Shown here piece after piece: positions 1-5,040 of a DNA stretch of 5,654 bases; within the stretch, counting starts at the first letter, position 1, and the number at the start of each line of letters is the position of its first letter. The notes under the pieces were generated by a model. It saw only the letters and a list, made by a program, of their open reading frames with translations. It ran no database searches and had not been told where the DNA came from. Source of the DNA: Candidatus Omnitrophota bacterium. Lineage in GTDB: Bacteria > Omnitrophota > Gorgyraeia > Gygaellales > Profunditerraquicolaceae. The translations under genes were made by a program, and so were the position numbers. The stretch lies in assembly GCA_028717055.1 (NCBI GenBank), contig JAQUOO010000073.1, positions 1 through 5,654 of the forward strand. Reading direction: 5' to 3'.

Positions 1-212
1 GCGATGATCATATTGCGTTGAGGTTTGTTACCTTTGGCTTTACGACCAAAAAGGTACTGGTATTAATGTCAGCGCTGGCTTTATTTTTTGCCTCTTGTGG
101 TATAGCCGTGAGCAAGGCAAGCAACTTAATGGGGATAATTGTAACAATCTTTGTTCTATCGGCAAGTTTTGGAGTTTTTGTAGGATTGCATAAGTTGAAA
201 AAGAATGGCTAA
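1..212 (+). CDS. Polyprenyl-phosphate sugar-1-phosphate transferase (WecA/MraY superfamily, GT4), C-terminal fragment
   Basis: Only the last ~70 residues are in the window. The frame is open to the left edge, reading D-D-H-I-A-L-R-F ahead of the first TTG at 18, so that TTG is not a real start and the gene begins upstream. The visible part has the layout of the end of this family: a D-x-H-x-x-x-R-x-x-x-x-G-F/L block (DDHIALRF..FGFTTKK) followed by two hydrophobic helices, roughly VLVLMSALALFFASCGIAV and MGIIVTIFVLSASFGVFVG, and a short basic tail. In the family this block follows the last cytoplasmic loop, and the enzyme transfers a sugar-1-phosphate from a UDP-sugar to undecaprenyl phosphate at the inner membrane, initiating glycan synthesis. 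Having an initiating transferase directly ahead of Wzm/Wzt fits ABC-exported polysaccharides. The fragment is too short to tell the sugar. Its TAA overlaps the next gene by 8 bp. Confidence 0.72.
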   Translation, partial: DDHIALRFVTFGFTTKKVLVLMSALALFFASCGIAVSKASNLMGIIVTIFVLSASFGVFVGLHKLKKNG

Positions 213-1506
213 GAAAAAGGTTATTATTTTAGGCGCAGGGCTTACCGGATTAAGCGCTGCCTGGCACCTTCAAAAGAAGAAGATGCCTTGCATGGTTCTT
301 GAAAAAGAAAGATCTATCGGGGGGCTTTGTCGTTCTAAAAAGGTAAACGGCTTTACTTTTGATTGTGATGGGCATATGTTGCATTTTAGGCATCGTTATG
401 TTTTTAATCTGGTAAAAAGCCTGTTAGGCGATAATCTGGTGAAGCATGAGAGAAGCGCCTGGATTAATTTTTATGATAGGCTGATTCGCTATCCTTTTCA
501 GGCTAACCTCTTTGGCTTGCCATTACATATAGGCAGAGAGTGCCTTACGGGCTATCTTAAAGTTCATAAGAATAAGCTTCATAAATATACTAATTTTGAG
601 GATTGGATAAGGTCCACTTTCGGCCACGGAATAGCCAAACATTTTATGATTCCTTATAATTCCAAGTTTTGGACTATTCCCTTAAAACGATTGACTTGCG
701 ATTGGCTTCCAGGTTTTATCCCTGTGCCTACCAGAGAGCAGATTGTGCTTGGAGCAAAAAAAGATGTTTCAAAGCAGTTTGGCTATAACGCGAGTTTTTG
801 GTACCCAAGGTCTGGAGGAGTAAACGAATTGCCCAAGGTTTTGGCTTGTGGATTAAAAGATGTTCGGATTGGGTGTCGCGCCAAACGGATAGATTTAAAG
901 AAAAAAGAAATAAGTTTAAGCTCTGGAGATAAGGAAAAGTTTGATTGTTTGATTTCTACTATTCCTTTACCCGAGGTTTCGCGTATTACTCCGGATCTCC
1001 CTGTGAGTGTCGCAGTGTTATTTGAGAAGTTGAAATGGAATTCCATTTTTAATCTTAATATCGGTTTGAATCGTCCCGGAAATCATAACAGGCATTGGAT
1101 TTACTTCTCTGATAATAAGTTGTGTTTTTTCAGGGCAGGTTTTTTCAATAATATCTCATCATCTCTTGTTCCGCGCGGTAAAAGTTCAATGTATATAGAA
1201 GTTGCTTACTCTCGGGAAAGGCCGTTAGATAAGAAGCAGATAATAACGAACATCATTAGGGATTTAAAAAGCGTTAACCTGATTTCTTCTTTGGATGAGG
1301 TATGCCTTCAGGATATTAACGACATAGAATACGGTTATCCGATCTATGATTTATTGTATAAGCATTCTAGGGACAATGCGGTTGGGTTCCTTGGGGAAAA
1401 CGGCGTAATTTCTTGCGGTTGTTACGGCTCTTGGAGATATATGTCTATGGAAGATGCAATACAGGATGGAAAGAGGGCAGCAGATGAAGTTAGCAAGTTT
1501 TTTTAA
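205..1506 (+). CDS. FAD-dependent oxidoreductase, UDP-galactopyranose-mutase-like / amine-oxidase fold
   Basis: A 433-residue soluble protein. It opens with a dinucleotide-binding Rossmann motif, G10-A-G-L-T-G15, followed by the ribose-binding acidic residue E33 and the paired glycines G39-G40 (E-K-x-R-S-I-G-G-L-C), the classic start of FAD enzymes in the amine oxidase / protoporphyrinogen oxidase / UDP-galactopyranose mutase group. The block around residues 53-61 (FDCDGHMLHF) and the R-Y-P-F-Q block at 95-99 resemble the GAHIFHT and YPLPFN regions of UDP-galactopyranose mutase. S-G-G-V-N-E-L at 203-209 and the C-terminal G-x-Y-G-S-W-R-Y-x-S-M-E-D block at 405-417 are the usual late flavin-contacting motifs. 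The likely role is conversion or oxidation of a nucleotide- or lipid-linked sugar for this polysaccharide, but the substrate cannot be read from sequence, and family members are often only annotated as FAD-dependent oxidoreductases. ATG 205 is chosen because the Rossmann strand begins within five residues. The Shine-Dalgarno match is weak (purines only), suggesting translational coupling to the upstream gene. Confidence 0.82.
   Translation: MAKKKVIILGAGLTGLSAAWHLQKKKMPCMVLEKERSIGGLCRSKKVNGFTFDCDGHMLHFRHRYVFNLVKSLLGDNLVKHERSAWINFYDRLIRYPFQANLFGLPLHIGRECLTGYLKVHKNKLHKYTNFEDWIRSTFGHGIAKHFMIPYNSKFWTIPLKRLTCDWLPGFIPVPTREQIVLGAKKDVSKQFGYNASFWYPRSGGVNELPKVLACGLKDVRIGCRAKRIDLKKKEISLSSGDKEKFDCLISTIPLPEVSRITPDLPVSVAVLFEKLKWNSIFNLNIGLNRPGNHNRHWIYFSDNKLCFFRAGFFNNISSSLVPRGKSSMYIEVAYSRERPLDKKQIITNIIRDLKSVNLISSLDEVCLQDINDIEYGYPIYDLLYKHSRDNAVGFLGENGVISCGCYGSWRYMSMEDAIQDGKRAADEVSKFF
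1473..1477 (+). promoter_or_regulatory. Shine-Dalgarno site that fixes the wzm start
   Basis: GAGGG lies six bases upstream of ATG 1484, inside the end of the FAD-enzyme gene. The alternative ATG codons at 1454 and 1466 lack a comparable site at proper spacing, so this supports the shorter Wzm N-terminus. Confidence 0.55.
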
Positions 1507-2278
1507 AGAAAGAATCCGCAAGCTTTTTTTATGCCGGCGGGTATTTATTGATATGGCTTTGCGACAGTTTAAAGAAAAATATGCCGGTTCCAAACTCGGT
1601 TTATGGTGGGCGGTAGTTACACCTTTACTTTTTGCCGCAAGTATCAATTTTGTCTTCATCTCGGTTTTTAATATACAAATGCCTAACTATACTTTATTTG
1701 TCCTGGCCGGAATCATCCCTTGGTTTTTTTTCACGAATTCTCTCTCGGAGGCTGCAGGTTCATTTTTGTCTAACTCCTCAATCTTGAGGCAGACTCTTGT
1801 TCCTCGAGAGTTCATCCCAATGGCTTCGGTTATGGCAAGCCTTTTGAATTTCGCCATGGGGCTAATCTTTTTGTTGCCATTTTTTATAATCGCCAACATA
1901 AAAGTTTTAGCCCTTATACCTTTGTTATCGGCGGTCATATTATTCCACTTTGTTTTTATTACAGGTTTCGCGCTGTTGTTATCCGTCCTCAACGTTTTTA
2001 TGAAGGATTTACCGCATATCCTGTCGACTTTATTCATGGTTTGGTTTTGGGTTACCCCGGTGTTCTATTCAATAGATATGGCACCTGCTTCTTTCTTATG
2101 GGTATGTTTTATAAATCCAATGACTCATTTTGTAGTGATATATAGGGAAATATTGTTTCAAGCCAAGTTTCCCCCTCTTGGCGATTTCTTTATTCTCGGT
2201 TTACTGTCCTTGGGATTTTTCTTGATAAGTTACCTTATTTTTATATCAAAAGAGCCCGACTTATTAAAAAGAATATGA
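1484..2278 (+). CDS. wzm: Polysaccharide ABC transporter permease Wzm (ABC-2 type)
   Basis: A 264-residue integral membrane protein of the ABC-2 family, the usual length for Wzm/TagG/KpsM-type permeases. It dimerises and, with the ATPase encoded next, exports lipid-linked polysaccharide across the inner membrane. The family signature near the N-terminus is clear: an amphipathic interface helix (residues ~5-30) leading to R-Q-F-K-E-K-Y-A-G-S-K-L-G-L-W-W-A-V-V-T-P. Hydrophobic spans follow at about 40-62, 70-90, 114-137, 142-170, 180-196 and 235-255. The late motifs W-V-T-P-V-F-Y-S (189-196) and N-P-M-T-H-F-V-V-I-Y-R-E (211-222) are typical of the family. An upstream in-frame ATG at 1454 would add ten polar residues. 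I prefer ATG 1484 because the protein then begins at the normal position and GAGGG (1473-1477) sits six bases before it. The gene overlaps its upstream neighbour by 23 bp and shares ATGA with wzt. Confidence 0.92.
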   Translation: MKLASFFKERIRKLFLCRRVFIDMALRQFKEKYAGSKLGLWWAVVTPLLFAASINFVFISVFNIQMPNYTLFVLAGIIPWFFFTNSLSEAAGSFLSNSSILRQTLVPREFIPMASVMASLLNFAMGLIFLLPFFIIANIKVLALIPLLSAVILFHFVFITGFALLLSVLNVFMKDLPHILSTLFMVWFWVTPVFYSIDMAPASFLWVCFINPMTHFVVIYREILFQAKFPPLGDFFILGLLSLGFFLISYLIFISKEPDLLKRI

Positions 2279-3594
2279 AAAGAGTTGAAATCAAGGGAGC
2301 TTGGGAAAAATATCTTATAAAATTTATTAATCAAGGCAAGGTTTCTTGGGAGGAAATCTGGGCCCTGGAGGATATAAATCTTGAAATTGATAAAGGGCAA
2401 ACCGTATGCCTAATCGGCCAGAATGGGTCAGGGAAGACTACTCTTTTGAGGTTGATTGCCGGAATGCTCCTTCCGGATAAAGGGGAAGTCAATACTGATG
2501 GCAGGGTTTCTGCTTTGATGGAGCTTGGGGCGGGGTTCAATCCGGAATTTACGGGTAGAGAGAATATTTCGCTTAATGCCAGGATGTATGGATTAAGCGA
2601 TGAAGCCCTGGCAGGCTCTTTGGCTAAGATTATAGATTTTGCAGATTTGGGTAAATTTATCGATGCCCCAATAAAATATTATTCTCAAGGCATGTTCATG
2701 CGTTTAGCCTTTAGCTTGGCAATATTCGTTGAGCCGGATATACTTTTGATTGATGAAGTTTTATCCGTGGGTGACGAAGAGGCGAGGCAAAAATGTATCA
2801 AAATGATTTTTGACCTGAAGAATGCGGGTAAAACAATAGTTTTAGTGACTCACGATTTGGATATGGCGGTTAAATTGTGCGATCGAGCCATTCTCATAGA
2901 AAAAGGAAGGATTATAAAAGACGGGTTACCCAAGAAAATAATACCTTATTATTTTGAGACTATCGGAGATAAATCTGGAGTTGCTGTTCTTGGTGACGAT
3001 AAATATAGAATCGTGTTTAATAATGGAAAACTTGGTATTTCCTACGATGATAATCTTGTTAGCAGGGGTTTCGGAGGCTCGCTTTCTTTCTTCTCCCCCT
3101 GTGTTAACAGATGGTTATCATCTTCAGATTTGTCCTGGAGGATCCGTAGGTTATCTAAAAATAAAATTGTTGCTGAGGGTAGTTCTGGAAGCCAGACATT
3201 GTCTCAGGTATGGACAGTTGAATTGCTTGAAAACCAGCTTAAATGGGATATGGAACTTAAAGAAAGCTTAGCCGCTGATCCTCATATGAATTTATTTTTA
3301 AGCCCGGATTATAAAAAACTTTTTACCGCAGATAAAGATATTGATATGCCCGATTTTTCGAATAAGTCAGATTGGCAGGAGTTGTATGCTTCTCGTGATT
3401 TTTTGGGTTTTTCTGTTCCGGATCAAAGCGCGAGTCTGCCTTCATTATTGTTTAAAGCAAATGATCGGAGTATTCCATTAAGGGCTTTTAACACAGGTTA
3501 TACCCAGGAAGCGCGGGTAATGCAGGCCCATTTTGGCGATGGCCGTATTTTTTCGTTCAATATAAGATTTTTTCCTTCTCAGGAAGGCTTTTGA
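2275..3594 (+). CDS. wzt: Polysaccharide ABC transporter ATP-binding protein Wzt with an unusual C-terminal module
   Basis: A 439-residue ATPase of the Wzt/TagH/KpsT group that powers the Wzm permease at the cytoplasmic face. All nucleotide-binding motifs are intact: Walker A G48-Q-N-G-S-G-K-T55, the Wzt-type Q-loop region E-L-G-A-G-F-N-P-E-F-T-G-R-E-N (83-97), signature Y-S-Q-G-M (136-140; Y-S-x-G-M is normal in this subfamily), Walker B D155-I-L-L-I-D-E161, D-loop S-V-G-D (164-167) and switch His193. The ATPase domain ends near residue 230. Residues ~241-439 form a beta-rich domain at the position where classical Wzt proteins carry a carbohydrate-recognition domain, but I do not see the usual Wzt C-terminal pattern. 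It instead matches modules encoded in the next two reading frames (Q311-V-W, L-K-W-D at 322-325, S-P-D-Y at 343-346). The start ATG overlaps the wzm stop as ATGA, with little Shine-Dalgarno, implying coupling. The ending TGA is in frame with the following open frame, so the protein may be, or have been, longer. Confidence 0.92.
   Translation: MKRVEIKGAWEKYLIKFINQGKVSWEEIWALEDINLEIDKGQTVCLIGQNGSGKTTLLRLIAGMLLPDKGEVNTDGRVSALMELGAGFNPEFTGRENISLNARMYGLSDEALAGSLAKIIDFADLGKFIDAPIKYYSQGMFMRLAFSLAIFVEPDILLIDEVLSVGDEEARQKCIKMIFDLKNAGKTIVLVTHDLDMAVKLCDRAILIEKGRIIKDGLPKKIIPYYFETIGDKSGVAVLGDDKYRIVFNNGKLGISYDDNLVSRGFGGSLSFFSPCVNRWLSSSDLSWRIRRLSKNKIVAEGSSGSQTLSQVWTVELLENQLKWDMELKESLAADPHMNLFLSPDYKKLFTADKDIDMPDFSNKSDWQELYASRDFLGFSVPDQSASLPSLLFKANDRSIPLRAFNTGYTQEARVMQAHFGDGRIFSFNIRFFPSQEGF
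2995..3591 (+). repeat. Module copy 1 (fused to Wzt)
   Basis: First of four related protein modules of about 200 residues (Wzt residues ~241-439). Landmarks are: opening strand K-Y-R-I-V-F; invariant Gly in R-G-F-G-G; Trp in L-S-W-R-I; S-Q-V-W-T-V; L-K-W-D-M-E-L; S-P-D-Y-K-K-L-F. A second half of about 60 residues ends in R-I-F-S-F-N-I-R-F. The similarity is at protein level only. Function unknown; its position on Wzt suggests glycan recognition. Confidence 0.7.
3592..3594 (+). other. In-frame TGA separating wzt from a continuous downstream reading frame
   Basis: This TGA is the only stop between ATG 2275 and TAA 5040 in one frame (922 codons including the final stop). Flanking residues are S-Q-E-G-F before it and D-F-V-W-I-L-K-E after it. 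TGA is one base from TGG (Trp). It may be the genuine end of Wzt, a recent nonsense mutation, a sequencing or assembly error, or a readthrough site. The sequence alone does not decide. Confidence 0.6.
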
Positions 3595-3693
3595 GATTTT
3601 GTTTGGATTCTAAAAGAGGCACTGCGCCGGAAGCGTGAGGCGGAAGAGGAGGAGAAAGCGAGGGAACAGAAAGCGAAGGATGAAGAACGAATT
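3595..3693 (+). other. Highly charged helical linker encoded in frame after the TGA
   Basis: These 33 stop-free codons are in the same frame as both wzt and the next gene. They read D-F-V-W-I-L-K-E-A-L, then a run of Arg, Lys, Glu and Ala ending in D-E-E-R-I; 21 of 33 residues are charged. This is the composition of a single alpha helix or coiled-coil spacer between domains, which is not expected of a chance untranslated spacer. There is no ATG or GTG in frame, and only a CTG (3622) and ATT codons as rare possible starts. Confidence 0.6.
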
Positions 3694-5040
3694 TTGGCGC
3701 AAACTCTTCAAGCCGGAAATTTCCGTGTTTTTGTGGATGTTGATAGTAAGAAAATAGAGATTTATTTTAAAGAAAGAGAAATTAGTAGTGGAAAAGGAAT
3801 TTATTCGGATATATATATAGCAGAAGGCGGCATTTGGGTAAATCCTGATTCTGGACAGTGGCAAGTAAAGAGAAACAGTCAGGAAGAATTGAGCTTGTTT
3901 CTGGTTTTCCCGGAATTATTTTTTCGCCAGATCTGGGTGTTTAAGGTGATTGGCGATAGAATTATTCTTAAGATATCTTTGGAGACCGATAAGCAGTTTT
4001 CAATAATCTCTCAATATTTAAGATTTGAGGTCAGTGATAAATTTAAGGAATGGAAGACAATTTACGAAAAAGGCGATCTTGCTGCCAAACAATATTACAA
4101 CAATATTGCGCCAATAAGAATAAAAGATAATAAAGTTACAGAGATAATTCTGGAGGCCGGATCCGGCAGTGAAATGACGCCTCCTCTAGGTATTTGTTCT
4201 TATTCAGGGTACGGCACAAAAACATTGAGTGTTTTTAAAAAGAAGGAAGCTAACGGTGAGTCCATTTGCGTTAATTATTCGGCCATTATTCCGAGGAATG
4301 CGCAGTTAATTTCTCCAGGTAGAGTAGATTTATTTGAGGGAGAGATAGTTTTTAGTGGTGCTATCAGTTTAAGCGAGCCCACAAAGAAAATCGGTGTTCT
4401 AAAAAGAGATAATATTGAATTTATTTTTGATTCCGGCAGAGGAAAGATTTTCTTTGATGGTAAAGAATTGACCAAAGACTTGGGAATGTATACTTCTTTG
4501 CGTTCAAGCGGAATTTGGTATGATTCGTTTCAGGGGGGGTGGGATTTTGAATGTTTGGATGATTTTAAGATGATAGCTAGAGGAGACTGGCAATGTCTTC
4601 CTGTTACGCAAACTTGGATTATAGAATTTTCGAAAGAAGGGTGTATATATTGGAAAGTGCTAATGGATGTTCATGAAGGCGTTGATTTGGAAATCCAGCA
4701 ATCGAGCGTTATGCTTTCGCCGGAATACAGGATTTGGGAGGTTTCGGGTGTACCCAAAGGGTATTTTTCGCAAGGCCATACTAATGATTATGACATTCTG
4801 CCTTTTAGATACTGGAATGGAAAATCGGGAAAAACCGGGCTCAGTGCCTTGGGAGATAAAATACCCAGTGTATGTTTTAAGAACATTCGGAATGAGGAAT
4901 TTTGTAATGCTATTGTGGAGAATACCGATTCAATTTACCGGGGTAGGCTGCTTCAGTATCAAAAGGAAAACTCGCATAAACTTTTGCCGGATAAATACGA
5001 CTATTTTGAAGGGGTAATAAAGGTTGAATCTACCGGATAA
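3694..5040 (+). CDS. Unrecognised protein of two tandem Wzt-associated modules
   Basis: A protein of 448 residues if started at TTG 3694. I do not recognise a named family. It contains two copies of the module found at the C-terminus of Wzt: copy one about residues 8-222 and copy two about 239-446. Matching landmarks are G-Q-W-Q-V / G-G-W-D-F, R-Q-I-W / T-Q-T-W, I-I-L-K / I-Y-W-K, and S-D-K-F-K-E-W / S-P-E-Y-R-I-W. The strand-rich pattern suggests an all-beta fold. No signal peptide or membrane span is visible, so it should be cytoplasmic, beside the ATPase. The start is uncertain: TTG 3694 has only AAGGA 13 bases upstream, the next candidate GTG (3733) falls inside the first module, and the first in-frame ATG is at 4174. 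The frame is open back to the wzt TGA, so this may really be the distal part of a longer Wzt. A role in binding the exported glycan is inference from context. Confidence 0.7.
   Translation: MAQTLQAGNFRVFVDVDSKKIEIYFKEREISSGKGIYSDIYIAEGGIWVNPDSGQWQVKRNSQEELSLFLVFPELFFRQIWVFKVIGDRIILKISLETDKQFSIISQYLRFEVSDKFKEWKTIYEKGDLAAKQYYNNIAPIRIKDNKVTEIILEAGSGSEMTPPLGICSYSGYGTKTLSVFKKKEANGESICVNYSAIIPRNAQLISPGRVDLFEGEIVFSGAISLSEPTKKIGVLKRDNIEFIFDSGRGKIFFDGKELTKDLGMYTSLRSSGIWYDSFQGGWDFECLDDFKMIARGDWQCLPVTQTWIIEFSKEGCIYWKVLMDVHEGVDLEIQQSSVMLSPEYRIWEVSGVPKGYFSQGHTNDYDILPFRYWNGKSGKTGLSALGDKIPSVCFKNIRNEEFCNAIVENTDSIYRGRLLQYQKENSHKLLPDKYDYFEGVIKVESTG
3715..4359 (+). repeat. Module copy 2
   Basis: Opening strand N-F-R-V-F-V; Gly in S-G-K-G-I-Y; G-Q-W-Q-V; F-R-Q-I-W-V; S-D-K-F-K-E-W-K. 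The second half ends in L-F-E-G-E-I-V-F. This is the most divergent copy: the aromatic residue of the I-x-W strand found in the other three copies is replaced (I-I-L-K). An inserted stretch lies around residues 125-160. Confidence 0.65.
4408..5031 (+). repeat. Module copy 3
   Basis: Opening strand N-I-E-F-I-F-D; K-I-F-F-D-G-K-E-L-T-K-D-L-G-M-Y; G-G-W-D-F; V-T-Q-T-W-I-I; C-I-Y-W-K-V; L-S-P-E-Y-R-I-W. The second half contains R-G-R-L-L and ends Y-D-Y-F-E-G-V-I-K-V. It shows all shared landmarks and may be the best reference copy for a profile. Confidence 0.7.
5008..5014 (+). promoter_or_regulatory. Shine-Dalgarno site for the TTG-started downstream gene
   Basis: GAAGGGG lies nine bases before TTG 5024, inside the end of the preceding gene. 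It supports that TTG, since a TAA at 5018-5020 closes the frame upstream and no ATG occurs until far into the module. Confidence 0.5.

Noticed and set aside
134..140. Other weak purine runs and T-tracts (for example 1497-1505 and 1518-1530) as terminators or promoters.
   Set aside because: The T-tracts lie inside coding sequence without a preceding GC-rich stem, and I could find no convincing -35/-10 pair; the gene overlaps argue for one transcript.
18..212. A separate 64-residue membrane protein starting at TTG 18.
   Set aside because: The frame is open to the left edge, and the residues before TTG (D-D-H-I-A) belong to the transferase family motif, so it is a tail fragment and not a small gene.
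783..1046. Reverse-strand open frame inside the FAD-enzyme gene.
   Set aside because: It lies wholly opposite a well-supported gene, shows no recognisable motifs and has no translation signals. The same applies to reverse-strand frames at 1351-1659, 1687-2037, 2331-2540, 3610-3864, 4275-4475 and 5146-5445.
2954..3271. Plus-strand alternate-frame open reading within wzt, and a similar one at 4667-5017.
   Set aside because: Both overlap frames supported by motifs or by the module alignment, and their translations look like out-of-frame shadows.
3595..3660. A selenocysteine insertion element after TGA 3592-3594.
   Set aside because: A weak imperfect hairpin can be drawn at about 3620-3637 (CAC, bulged T, GC pairing with GCGTG), but the stem is short, the loop (GCCGGAA) lacks the GGU-type loop of bacterial elements, and no Cys/Sec chemistry is expected at a domain linker.
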